The translations under genes were made by a program, and so were the position numbers. From Rhodeus uyekii (taxonomy: Eukaryota; Chordata; Actinopteri; Cypriniformes; Acheilognathidae): 64,000 nt of DNA. Positions 1 to 10,799 of this stretch are shown one piece after another. The stretch's first letter is position 1. The number at the start of each line of letters is the position of its first letter. Below the pieces are notes generated by a model that was not told the origin of the DNA, ran no database searches, and saw only the letters and a program-made list of their open reading frames with translations. The DNA lies in NCBI GenBank assembly GCA_037043235.1, contig JAWRVZ010000556.1, positions 98,559 to 162,558 on the forward strand, given 5' to 3'.

Positions 1-342
1 CTTCCAAATAAAACCGAGCTGATCTGCAGGGTCAGCTCTTGAGAAAGGGAAATCTCCCATTATATACTCTAGGTCCTAGACATTCGAAACATGTTACGTG
101 ATTGTTTACTTTTCTCCATACATTGTAACTTGGCCTGAATTCAGCACTCTGTGTCCATATATGGATTTAACACCCAGTGCTGTGAGGTGTGTGGGTCTCC
201 TGCCTTTTGCAGACCTCAGCACTTTCTCAGCTGAATATCATCATACAGATAAAATAATGATGTATTATCATACAGTTGAATCCTAATAAAATACTTATTA
301 ATCATGCAACCATTTCAACATCAACTCGGTTTTGTTTGGAAG
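1..342. mobile_element. MITE-like element with 18-bp inverted ends
   Basis: The first 18 bases and bases 325-342 are inverted copies with one mismatch (CTTCCAAATAAAACCGAG at the left, CTCGGTTTTGTTTGGAAG at the right). The 342 bp between and including them contain no recognisable coding sequence. This is the form of a short non-autonomous DNA transposon. The left end coincides with the window edge, so the true terminus and any target duplication cannot be seen. It could also be a chance inverted repeat. Confidence 0.4.
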
Positions 343-697
343 AATAAAACCTAAATTCTGGCATCAAAGACCTTCGAGAAGTGTTGTTTGTATGAAGAGA
401 AAAACTACAATGCTTGAGCCACAACAACTTCAGTGAAGATACAGGTATATTCACAAATGGTGCATTAAGATGGTACATACTTTTTACATACTAAAAATAA
501 ACTTTTTATATGATAAAAATCCACATTATTGCTATTTACTGCGCCAGGTGTGGAAGGTTCCTTTTTAGTGCAATTTGAACAAACCAACCAATCTCAATGG
601 GGGATATGACTCCCAGGAGCGAGGCGGGGCGAGGCCGAGCTTGATGCAAAGACAGAAACATTTCACAACCATGGAGCTGCACATGTAACATCTCATT
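343..697. other. Non-coding stretch with a small LTR-derived fragment
   Basis: No gene seen. Bases about 431-480 closely resemble 5871-5920 on the same strand, part of the gypsy-type LTR arm, so this is probably a stray LTR fragment. The rest is AT-rich apart from a short GC-rich patch near 620-645. Confidence 0.4.
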
Positions 698-3266
698 TGT
701 CAAAGCCATCATAGAATAATTACTTCTTGTTGTGTTTGAAATTGAGCATGTTTGAGTTTGAGCTGGACAGAGTCAATGTCACTGTTATAGCGTTTAGCGT
801 CATGCGGATTGTATTTTGTTTTTCCATCATTTGAAATGGGTTGATTTGCTTAAGAGTTGAAAGCGATATGATCGCCGTCCATGTTATCATGATGATTTTG
901 CAAATTAACGGCCAACACCGATGTTCCGTTGACAATGTAAGTCCAAGTACAGGTCTGTTTACTGATGATCATCTTCAAGCTATGCTAAGAGGTTTGGTTC
1001 TTTCTTCCTTCGAGCCAAATGCAGCTCAAGTGGTGAGAGGAAGCGCTGCCAGGTCTCAAGTCATATTCAGAAGAACCGTTCATGTTCTTCAATATTCTAT
1101 GTATGTTCAGGACAGTTCAATGAAGTTAAAGAACTGTCAGTAATGATGTTTGAGGAAAAAATAAGAGAAAAAGACTATTCATTGAGTCCGTTAATTCACC
1201 ATTATTGCACACTCAATAAGGGCTTCGTAAAGAAGGTGCTTAAAAGAGTCCCAAAAAAAACTTTAAAAAAAAATCAATGGGTAACCCGTCTGGCTATATT
1301 CTCTCATTGGTTGTCCTTATGTTACTCCCTTTAGACATTTCTCTGTTCTCTATTCAAACAGACAAATAATAAAGTTGAGAGACATAAACGTTCTCCCTCA
1401 GCGTTGAGTACTTATTCATTCAATGAAGTCATAATTCAATAAAGGCAAAACAATTGTGTGTGAATGTGTTGAATCAATTCACCTGAAACATTTATTTAAA
1501 AAGATGAAAAAGAAAAAACGCCGGTCTTATAGGATCAACTTTATTCTAGCATAGTATTTTATATTATTTTAACTTAATTGAAACAAATTCTTTACCATCT
1601 ATTATAATTATAAACATGAAAATAAAATTTAATTTTACTATGCAGTAATACATTTGTGGCATTAAATTTTATATATATGTTTATAATCCTATCCTATATA
1701 TATGATATATGTATGTATATTATATTATATTTGTATAATATATTATGTATGTAATATTACAAAATACACAACAATTTTCACTTTCAGATAGCTTGAGGCA
1801 CAAATGTCGGAAGATCTGAAAGTAAAATTTTTTGCATATTATATATCCTTGGCATTATCTCTATCCACAAATGTGCTGGAATTGTATTAATTGTTTAAAG
1901 GATAAATTGAACTATATAAAAAGGCATCAATATTTCAGTTCACAGTACAAGCTGCTCCACACAAACTCCATCATGAATGTGCTGAATGTGAATGTGGCGT
2001 TGTTAAATGCCTCTCAGCTTTTCTGAAATCAGTGTAAATCACAGTTTCACAGGGCAATTGCTACATATGCAGCTACACACTGATGCATTTTTATATAGTG
2101 TTCACTTTAATAGACTTTTTTAAAATATATTTGTCGTTATTGTTTTTAGATTAAAAAAACTAATTCTAATTATTTTTCTGCTTCTCTCATACAGGGAGCA
2201 TTTTGACTATAGCTTTGACTATACCTATACCTTGGTCCATTCGACTATACCTTTATTGTTCTAAAAAAGTTTATTTTGCTTTTTATGAGTTTTACAGTTC
2301 TCTTTCATTGCTGTTCAGGTGTTTTTTTCTTCTTTTCTTCCTGATAGTATTACAAATTTTATCTTTTCTGCCTCAACAGTTGTTACATTGTGAGAACTTT
2401 CAAATATGCGCTTATTAAAGTGAGAATCTCTTGTTAAAATGACTAGTTCTGTAAGCATTGCAATAATAAAGCTCCTATGCGATATCACAAAGCGCAAATG
2501 CCTTGTTACAGCAGCATGATTATTTGTAAGGAATCATTTTTGGAGCAACCGCTAAAAATGAGTCCAATTTACATTATTGAAGAAGTTGTTCCAATAAGAA
2601 ATAACATGAGGGCTAGAGACATTCTCTTGTAAAAAAAGAAAAAAAAAAAGAATAAAAGAATAGGGATCTAATTTTAGAAGAGTTAAAGTTAAAGTATTAT
2701 TCAGAACGCTAAAGGGAATTGAAATTGAGACCACCTGTGAGTTTAATATTACTGATTTCTTAATGTAGTGAACTTTGTTTTTGCATATAAATTTACCAGA
2801 CATACTGTCAATCACTTTCCATGTGTGCTTATCAACATAAAGTGACTGAGCAGAATTCGCCAAGGGAGAAATGCCTTCTGCTTTAGGGATTTTTCTCACT
2901 TTCTCACCGATGACGCGAGTGATTGTATTCCTCAACTCAACTCAACTCAGCAAACCCTTGTGCGTGAATGTTGCGTGCGTAAACGCGTGTGATTGAACAA
3001 TACATTCTTCAAGCTTTGCGTAAGCTTCTGTGATGGGTTCAACTGCTCAACGACGCAACAAACATGGTAAAAGTCTTTCTTATGATTAAAAGCCATGGAA
3101 AAGTCACGCTCTCCCTGGTCATTATTGATATTTTCGTAACACAATAAACTATATATTTGTATTTGTAAAACACTGTACATTAGAATCACGCAATACATGC
3201 CCATGCATACAACTAATACTTAGCTTGCACTCAAAACAGATCTAATGTGGACTTTGATATAAAAAG
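698..3266 (+). repeat. IR-A left arm (2.57 kb inverted repeat)
   Basis: This block is mirrored almost base for base at 19329-21899. Paired coordinates sum to 22595-22597 across the whole arm, so net indels are only about 2 bp. It holds AT-rich DNA (1560-1760), a TCAAC pentamer run near 2934-2950, and a section (about 1900-2110) homologous to 11230-11500 and 61970-62220. The sequence near 1410-1450, with an AATAAAGG polyadenylation-like signal, resembles the LTR end at 14010-14050, so the arm is probably built from LTR-related material. No convincing long gene lies in it. Confidence 0.85.
868..1143 (+). CDS. Candidate small ORF or signal-peptide exon, unknown function
   Basis: A 91-codon ATG ORF whose first 15 residues (MIAVHVIMMILQING) are hydrophobic enough for a signal peptide. 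A consensus splice donor GTAAGT sits at 937-942, so an alternative reading is a 23-codon leader exon followed by an intron. The rest of the ORF matches no family I know. The mirrored copy at 21454-21729 differs by one residue (Ser/Ala), which says nothing about selection because the arms are nearly identical anyway. It may be a chance ORF. Confidence 0.2.
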   Translation: MIAVHVIMMILQINGQHRCSVDNVSPSTGLFTDDHLQAMLRGLVLSSFEPNAAQVVRGSAARSQVIFRRTVHVLQYSMYVQDSSMKLKNCQ

Positions 3267-3547
3267 CTATACATTTCAACATGACAAGCACCAGCGGAAG
3301 TGAAAGGGAGACAGAGCTAGGACCCATTCAACCCATTACACTAGTGGAAATCTTATAATTATGATTTGCTCTTAAGAAATGAAGTCGGAGTCTTTAATCT
3401 TTGAGTTAAATCTTGTAAATGTAGCTCAATTGCAGCACGATTCATAAATAAATACATTTTTGTAAAAATGTAGACTGGTGAGACTGGCAAGATTTTGCTA
3501 ACTTTATAAAGCTTATTCTAAGCTTATTAAAGCCTCCTTCCTGCTTT
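3267..3547. other. Repeat-unit spacer holding an empty hAT target site
   Basis: No gene. The sequence is homologous to 26410-26554 plus 27269-27350 (opposite strand) and to 62830-62886 plus 63594-63780 (same strand). At 3339-3346 it has a single CACTAGTG where those copies carry a 706/707-bp hAT element between two CACTAGTG copies, so this is a paralogous pre-insertion site. Confidence 0.75.
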
Positions 3548-3592
3548 TGTACAGTGCAGACGTGTCTTCCTTTGCTCCGCTCTGCTCTTGCG

Positions 3593-3910
3593 ATGGACCC
3601 ATGGAACAATTGGCAGGTCCTGTGCCTGGATCTAAATATGATTGGATTACTTATAGCGGGGCTCCTATTCTTTGGCTTTGGGATTACCCTGACCTATCGA
3701 AAGATTGGTAAAACAGCTGCAAGCAAATTCACGGAGCCGCTGTCTGAAATGAAGAAATGCCTCAAGGCCGTGTTTGACCGTTTGAAGGAATTAGATCAGA
3801 GAGTGACACAGATTGAGGAACACAAGGATTCAGACGACAGCTTGAATTTTGATCTCACCATCTACGAGTCTGATTATTTGAAGAAACAGAAAAAATGGAG
3901 ACAGACTTAA
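3593..3910 (+). CDS. Small single-pass membrane protein with coiled coil (hypothetical, 105 aa)
   Basis: Function unknown. Residues 1-15 are a short Trp/Asn-containing N-terminus. Residues 16-35 (IGLLIAGLLFFGFGITLTY core) form one strong transmembrane helix with glycines every five residues (G18, G23, G28), followed by Arg-Lys. Residues 50-78 show a regular heptad pattern (L57, V60, L64, L67, V71, I74), predicting a coiled coil, and the last 25 residues are acidic. ATG 3593 was chosen as the first Met; an upstream non-ATG extension is possible. AATAAA signals follow at about 3967. The unit recurs at 22094-22411, 24946-25263 and 63973 onward. This copy is the only fully visible one without a nonsense codon, but it lacks about 150 bp of upstream leader present in the others. 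It could be a domesticated or captured gene, or a repeat-borne ORF. Confidence 0.42.
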   Translation: MDPWNNWQVLCLDLNMIGLLIAGLLFFGFGITLTYRKIGKTAASKFTEPLSEMKKCLKAVFDRLKELDQRVTQIEEHKDSDDSLNFDLTIYESDYLKKQKKWRQT

Positions 3911-5064
3911 TCCAGATAAACTGTAGCAACCTTAAAAGAATATATAACTGAGTTAAGGCCCTTTTTAATAAACAAACAAAATAAAAGTAAACCCACAACT
4001 AAATATCACGGAAAGACATGACCGCAAGAGATGCTGGTATCTAGTTTGTCATCAGTGTCGTAGTAAACTTGATCTTCTCAGACATTCTGGCTTCAGTTGT
4101 CCAGTTGATATTAGATTAAGAGCTAATATATTCCTGCAAATGTTCTTATGATGTTCTTACACTTACTGACGCGAAATCTTTAAATACGTAGCTTTGGATG
4201 TTACTTCGAAGAATTATCCAGTCTAATAGTCTCCAAACTGTTTCTGAAACATTATAGAAGGGTACATATTAATTACTAAGAGAATAAGAATATTTAAAAA
4301 AAAGAATTTACATTATTTTCAAGAAATCTTCATACAACTTGATAAACTGTCTATCTGACTGAGTGACAAAATGCCAGACAATTTTGAAAAGTTGATTAAT
4401 AAATATAGAGCTGCCACTAATAATTATTTTTGTAATCTAGTAATTAGTAAATAGTATTTATTTATTATTATTTTTTATTTATTTTTTTACGGGGTAATAA
4501 AAATCAACCAAGAGAACAATGTTAACAACTTTTGTTAAATATTAACTATATTTTTAATCCAAATTTGGAATATCATTTTACGAATTTATCGCAAGCACAT
4601 CTTTTTCTTGATATATATACTTTTTCTATATAAATACTACATATTTTTATTATATATGGACAGCCGTCCCGAAGAGGGGGCGTGTGAAATACTGAAAGGG
4701 GGCGGTGATCAGGGTGGCTTTTTTATTTTAATAAAAAATATAGAGTCTATAAAACACTAAAGAACAACAAATATATTGATAAAGACACTCGATGAAGCTT
4801 CATACACACCGGGACATTTTACGGCACACTTTTTTTCACAATGTTGATTTTTCTTGCAATCATAATGCAATGGACTGTGTGTGGCCTATATTAAACATTT
4901 AAATAAAAGGGTTGCTGAGCTGTTTACACAGTCATATAGCCTAAAATAAAAGAGCCTACACAGGGACAGGAAATAAGAATGCGGTATTTGTCGCGCTCCT
5001 AGCCTACTTGTAGCCATTAAAACAAGTTTTTAGTTTCACTTTAAATATTTTAAATATTTTAAAT
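3911..5064. other. Downstream non-coding part of the membrane-ORF repeat unit
   Basis: No gene seen. The stretch is AT-rich, is closely repeated at 22412-23640, and is repeated in part in reverse at 24518-24945. It includes tandem AATAAA-type signals at 3966-3985 and a short G-rich patch near 4670-4710. Confidence 0.6.
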
Positions 5065-5155
5065 ATAATCATCACATAAACAGCCTTTATTTAAAATATA
5101 ATCATCACATAAACAGTATTTATTTAAAATATAATCATCACATAAACAGGATTTA
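5065..5155 (+). repeat. 33-bp tandem repeat, three units
   Basis: The string ATAATCATCACATAAACAG recurs at 5065, 5098 and 5131, giving a 33-bp period. Related runs occur at about 23668-23755 and 24438-24503 in the other copies of the unit. Confidence 0.8.
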
Positions 5156-5251
5156 TGAAGCAGAACTTGAAAGCAGCTGCAGGTGTTGTGGTAGGCTCTG
5201 TCTTTTTAATCCACTTTCGAATATACATTGTGAAACAAGAGTAATGATCAT

Positions 5252-5767
5252 CCGTAGTAGCTTCGAAAAAATAATTAATTGTGTATGTTCTGGTGCGCGA
5301 GCGGCAAGACATGTAATGTGACGTTAGAGTGGGGGAGTCTTGGGGTCTTGCCGTTGCAGATTCGAAAGGTAAGACAATGTGTCTTCGAGGTTCAACAACA
5401 TTTCTGAGTTGTTCAGCCTTGCGGTTTGTTCACAGTTTACTGGACAGTCTTCAGTGACGCGGCTCAGGGATGTTACTGTTGTCACTGGAAGTTTAGATGA
5501 AAGATCAACACGTTTCTCAGCAGGAACTCGATTACAGTACGGGTTTAGCATATTCACGTGACACACTCCTGTTTTTCTTCTGCGATCTGGAGTACGTACA
5601 ACATAATCTGTTTCACTGATCTTTCTCTCTATTTCATACGGACCACAAAATTTGGCCTGCAATACCGAGCCTGGAACTGGAAGAAAGACCCCCTCTTTTT
5701 GTCAAAGTGAACCTTCATTTTGGTCTGTGCGGTCACCAAGTTCTTTTGCCATCGCACACGCTCGATG
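5252..5767 (-). pseudogene. Gypsy-type pol fragment: integrase C-terminal GPY/F module and linker
   Basis: Read on the minus strand, the fragment begins near IERVRWQK, reaches the GPY/F module (KFCGPYEI, then TDYVVRTPDRRRKTGVCHVN), and ends in a linker containing NNSEMLLNLEDTLSYLSN. GPY/F modules are typical of Ty3/gypsy and retroviral integrase C-termini. Compared with the sister fragment at 16280-16831, this copy lacks about 25 bp just before the PVPGSVLQAKF stretch, which breaks the frame, but it has the intact longer linker. It abuts the LTR-type arm directly at 5768, so gag, protease, RT and most of integrase are deleted. Confidence 0.75.
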
Positions 5768-7688
5768 TACGGCCCCAGTCTAGAGGAAACAGGGCGTAAC
5801 ATAAATTCAATTGCTTTGTCTTTATTGAATTATGACTTACTGGCACATTAAGAAAACTTTCTTGTGAACTTCAGAGAAGGTACAGGTAAATTCACAAACG
5901 GTGCATTAAGATGGTACATAGTTTTTATAGTTTTAATATGATCAGTGGTCCACGTTTTACCACAGATATCTTATCTTATATCTTACTGACCCTCCTGTGC
6001 CTTTACCATAGAAGTGGAGATTCAACCTATGTTCACCTAGTGGGCCATATGCTTATGCTATAAAATTATACTCGTGCAAAGGCACATGGACCGATAATTC
6101 TATTCTATATAATAATTATTAACAGATAACCGATTGATTATATAAAAGGCAATATGTAGAAGAGGAAAATTTAAGATACAGGAGGAGTTCAAATAAGATA
6201 ATAAATTGATAAGTATATAAGAAGAATGCACATGTTTAAAATGTTATATCTTATATTTGAAGACGTCTAAGATTTGTATCTCATTATCCCTGGAGGCAGT
6301 ATGTAAAATGATTCATGGCAGTGTAAACTATAATAACTTGTGCGGAGTGTTGAACGAGAACGAGAGCAAGATTGGGTGACCAAGTGAAGAGAAAAATGGT
6401 TTAAAAGGGAATTCTTTGATGGTGGTTGAGGAAAACCTTATTCACCACAACTAGCTTATTTTGAACACTGCATGCAAAAATAGGAGAAAAATTATGACTG
6501 ATTTTATGATAGGGAAAATTATTTAACTGTATTATTCTGATGATTGAAGGTAGATTATTGCTACATAATGCAAATAAGAAATGGCTTGCTTTTTCCTGCA
6601 AAGAAGAACTTGCTTCACTAACAATAGAATGGGGGAACTGCAGTGAGATTTTTTTAAATAAAGGAATCATTTAGGTTAAAGAAGTGGAATTAGGAGACAG
6701 AGCTGATTGCTCTGACAGAATCTATTTAGAGTTTTTGAAAGTTCAATTTGATCTCTTGAGTGTTCAGATGCTTCTGGAATTCCGCCTTGATGAGGGGAAG
6801 CAACAAATGAGAAGATAAAGACATGTCTGTAGAGAGAAGAAGAGAGAGTGAAAGAAGAAGGTGAAAGAGGAGAAGGTGAAACTTTCACTTGAGACTTTTC
6901 CTGAGGACAATGAGAACATCCTGAGATACGAAACTGTGGGAGGATACATGAAGAGCCAAAGCTAAGAATAAACAGAGGAAGAACAACAGGACAGAGAAGA
7001 GACTGTATCCAACTTTACAACATCAGGCATTTGAGTGACATCACAAGAGCCAAATGGCTTCAACAGATTGATGACCTAAGCAGAAGAACTGACATGACTC
7101 CTTCAAATATATTTAATTATTATATTAACTGAATTTATTCTGATTATTCACTGGTCTCATAGCAGTTCCTTGTATTCTCTGCTAAACTAACCTTTCTGCT
7201 TTTTCAGCAGGAACCAATCCAACCCAATAACTCGATAAAAAAAAAGAAGAAGAAGAAAAAAAAAAGAAAGAAATTCATTGAGAGACAGGAGTGGGTGCTC
7301 AACTCACCAAACAGATCAAACTGAGGCTGGATTTGGTATAGTGAGGGTTTAGATTACATTAAACACTTAGGGTTAAAGTATAATAGAATTAGTTTTTGAA
7401 CAAAGAAAAGATTGTTACAAGATCATCATAAGAAGAATTATGGGTGGAAAAATACCTTTCCTGAACTAGATTGAACTAGATTGAAAAAAAAAGCATAACC
7501 AACTCTAAGGTCTAAATTCATGCAACCAGGAATGCTGTCATCACTGGGGTAACGATATGGAAATTTTGACCATGGATCCATGATTATGCAGAAATCTACA
7601 ATTTATTCTTAAAAATAGCTCATGAGCAGTAACAAAAGTATAGGAAAAATCTTAAATGAAACGAATAATAAAATGCATTTGAGAAAAA
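5768..7688 (-). repeat. Inner inverted repeat, left arm: gypsy LTR-type sequence
   Basis: The reverse complement of 12161-14089 (paired coordinates sum to about 19857). On the minus strand it carries the same TATA-like box (complement of 5932-5939), the AATAAAG signal near 5820 and the CGTAACA-type end. It is inferred to be the LTR of the element whose gag starts at 14198. The 5' limit of the LTR is not certain, so the full 1.92 kb may include other DNA. Confidence 0.6.
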
Positions 7689-8479
7689 TTTGCTATGCTT
7701 AGGCCTACAATTGTAAATTATGATAAAACAGAAAAAGAGGTTCATAAGACTAAGTCTAAAATGAAGTGTAGTGCCTAGATTCAGAAAGGTTTGACGAAGT
7801 TGTGTTCAGATTTTGTGGAAGTACACATCTAAACTTGTATGTGGCCCATGTAGATCGGAACCAGCTGATCAGCAGACTCAGAGAAAATGGCCAGTGTGAG
7901 TGTGAATGAGTATGAATGGAGTGAGAGATGGTGTCTGAAGAGATACTAAGGCAAATCTAAATTTTTGCCAAAACAGCTGTATTTGAATTTAAAATATGCC
8001 CAAGTAAAATAATGACCGTGGATGAATTGGAATAAGTTTCCTGGTCAAAACCTAGGTTAATATTGTTGTGGCAGAAAGAAACAACAGTGCCACATTTGCG
8101 CAGCGAATAACTTTTAACTTTCTTTTCAGATTATCATGATGGAGCTTATTTTGTATCAAAAGTATTAAATGTTGCCTTGTAACTTTTAACTTGAACACAG
8201 TGGGTTGAGTGCTTTCCAAAGACCTAAGAAATTTTGAGATAGTGAATACAATCAAGACTAATGGTAAAGGATAAAAGGGCCTCAAAAATGCAAATCATTA
8301 AATTTTGAGAAAGATATTAAAAGGGAATAAGGGATAAGGGATTAAACTCTGCTGTTAAGAAAACAGAAGAGCATCAGATAGGGACCAGGTCAGCACTCAG
8401 CCCACTTTCCACAGGTCACAAAGAAGGACAATGAGCCCGAGGAGCAGATGTTATCACTAACAACAATAGAAAGAAGAAA
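7689..8479. other. Non-coding AT-rich loop DNA
   Basis: This is the start of the loop between the two LTR-type arms. No homology to other parts of the window, no recognised repeat, and only short ORFs without family features. Confidence 0.4.
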
Positions 8480-8845
8480 TGTTACATTTTTATAGCGCTT
8501 TTCCAGAGCTCAAAGCGCATCACATAGTAGGGGGATCTCCTCAACCACCACCAATGTGCAGCATCCACCTGGATGATGCGACGCCAGCCATATTGCGTCA
8601 GAACGCTCACCACACACCAGCTTATTGGACACATCAGCTTATAGGAGGCCATGATGGACCAAGGCCAATGGGCAGATTTGGCCAGGATGCCAGGGTTACA
8701 CCCCTACTCTTGCAAAGGACATCCTGGGACTTTTTATGACCACAGAAAGTCAGGACCTCAGTTTAACATCTCATCCGAAAGACGGTGCTTGTTGCAGTAC
8801 AATGTCCCCGTCACTATACTGGGGCATTAGGACCCACACAGACAA
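8480..8845 (+). repeat. Dispersed fish repeat
   Basis: The run from TTTATAGCGCTTTTCCAGAG through CATCCACCTGGATGATGCGA to ACTGGGGCATTAGGACCCAC is a sequence I recognise as a very common interspersed repeat in teleost genomes. In the form I remember, it is often followed by a 5S-rRNA-like tail; that tail is absent here. The family name is not certain. Confidence 0.6.
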
Positions 8846-10202
8846 CAATAGTAAAGGTCTCATTCACAGGAGACACCTGGACATGCCTTGAAGCAACTGA
8901 TCCCCCATCCAGAACGCTACAGGAGACCAAGTGGTCCTGCAGTAAAGGGGGAGGATTGATTGTGCAGATAAAAACAGAATACCACACAGAAAACTCTGAC
9001 AATTCAAATTGTACTCGCTAGGTTAAACATTGTTGTGAGAGAATAGGAGTTTGTTAGGGGCATTAGTGGGACTAGCCATCCTGGAATAAAATGTTCAAAA
9101 AAAAATTAAAAACTAAAAAATTAAAGAAAAAATCGAAGGGAAAAAAGGGAAAGAAGGGATTATTGTTTGAGCCATTACTGGGATATTGGGGGACGTGAAA
9201 TTAACTATAAGGTAGGGTCAACCACTTTATTTGTGGATAAAGAGGACATTTTTTATTTGTGGACATTTTATAATGTGCATGGATAGAGGGGTAAAACAAG
9301 CAGTGCAGCAAACACAAATACATTACAGATAACTGGTCCGAGTGATAAGGTACACAGTGGCATGGGTACCTGAGAGAGGGATTTTGGTAGATTTAGGGGA
9401 GAAACCAGGATTTTGGGAAAAGTTTCGGATAAAAAATAAATAACTACACATGTTTTAACTTTATCAAATCACAACCAAAGATTTATTTAGGGGCAATAGA
9501 TGGAGGCGGGTGTAAAACAATAATATAATATTCAGGGCAGATCATAGGCTCTTGGGCAAGGGCTAAACAATTGTTGTGGGGATAGGAGACTTTTGACGAG
9601 AATCCATGACGAGGCTAAGGAGGGAGGATGGAATGCAGAACTGGAATGGAAGAATCAGGCAGAACTAGAACAGGGGTTAGACATAAGAAGTAGAAAGAGA
9701 GATAAAGCAAGTAAGGGAATGATGAAAATGGAAGACATGATAAGGATGAGGGATATAGCAATGAACCATAATGGGGAAAGAAAGGGAAGGTGAAGAGGAG
9801 GATAAAGACAGATGTAAGGAAGGATGGTTGAGAGAAAAGGAGGAGATTCTGAAAGAAGACATGGAACTAAAACTCAGGTAGACGAGAGGGGACCAGAAAT
9901 AGATATAACATTTTACAAAATTTTATAAATAATTTTTATAATAATTTTATTGAAAAAAATAGATATATAATAGATATAGAAATATAAATAGATATGCAAA
10001 CAATGAGTGGAGGCAGAAGGGAAGAGATGGACCATGACCAGGAAAATGAAGAAGATGAGGAGCTTGTTTTGTAAGGTGTTGATCTCCTGTGACAGGAGAT
10101 CATAAGGGGGATTAAAGGAATAAATGTATATATATATACAGCTATGCATTAATTAGAAGTTACTGGTTGCTTTTATGACTAAGGGATTTAAAGGTTAAAC
10201 AC
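8846..10202. other. Non-coding, purine-rich stretch
   Basis: No gene that I can support. The plus strand is strongly purine-rich from about 9560 to 10100. A 66-codon ORF at 9593-9793 starts on TTG and is rich in Lys, Arg, Glu and Met, as any translated purine tract would be. TA-rich runs lie at 9910-9990 and 10120-10140. Confidence 0.4.
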
Positions 10203-10228
10203 ATACACACACACACACACACACACAA
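10203..10228 (+). repeat. (CA)n microsatellite
   Basis: About 12 CA dinucleotides with one interruption at the left. Confidence 0.9.
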
Positions 10229-10328
10229 GCGATCTTATGAAGTAAAGATGAATTATGACAATGTTTAAGTAACACTTTTATGTCCCACATCAGAAATCCA
10301 ACGAGTCAGACAAAATAAGAGTCCCGGT

Positions 10329-10745
10329 GTAGTATTTCTGTATTATGATTAAAAGCCAAGTAAAAGTCAGGTTCTATAGGTCATTATTGATATTTGCCTT
10401 TTACACAATAAACTATATATTTGTATTTGCAAAAATTGGGTTATGCGTGACATGTGAACAGCCAATGATAATTCGCCAATCATGACCGCAATCGCGGAAG
10501 TGAAAGGGAGACACACTGTGTTGCCATATTGGGCGGGTTTTGGTCACGTACCATTGGGGGAAAAAAAATGCATTGGGCTGGTTGATAAAAATTGGGCTGG
10601 ATTTTGACGAAAAAACCCGCCCAAATTTCATATATAAATGCATATAAATACCATCAACAATCGTTTTTTTGTACAAATGCAAACTGGTAGGACTGGCACG
10701 ATTTTGCTAAGTTTATAAAGCTTGTTCAAATGTAAAGTTTCTTTT
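10329..10745 (+). repeat. Diverged copy of 3070-3520 with a small insertion
   Basis: Matching landmarks in order are: TTATGATTAAAAGCCA, the ACACAATAAACTATATATTT run, GCGGAAGTGAAAGGGAGACA, and GATTTTGCTAA followed by TTTATAAAGCTT. The copy is interrupted at about 10531-10622 by a 92-bp piece with 11-bp inverted ends (GGGCGGGTTTT and AAAACCCGCCC), a MITE-sized insertion. This is an older paralogue of the IR-A/IR-B repeat unit. Confidence 0.65.
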
Positions 10746-10799
10746 AGTAAACCTCTAACCAATCTTAATGAAAAAAACATTTGTGAATATATAATATAT

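Noticed and set aside
2552..2935. 127-codon minus-strand ORF repeated at 19660-19983 and 27662-27865
   Set aside because: It starts on TTG rather than ATG in the track of copies, and differences between copies are mostly amino-acid-changing or frame-breaking. Treated as repeat DNA.
3593..3700. FXYD-family ion-transport regulator
   Set aside because: The TM segment is superficially similar, but the PFxYD signature before the helix is missing and the long coiled coil is not a feature of that family.
8479..9021. ORFs of 78-86 codons
   Set aside because: They fall within or beside a common dispersed fish repeat and overlap on both strands.
9593..9793. 66-codon charged ORF
   Set aside because: Starts on TTG, lies in a purine-rich tract, and has no domain or paralogue in the window.
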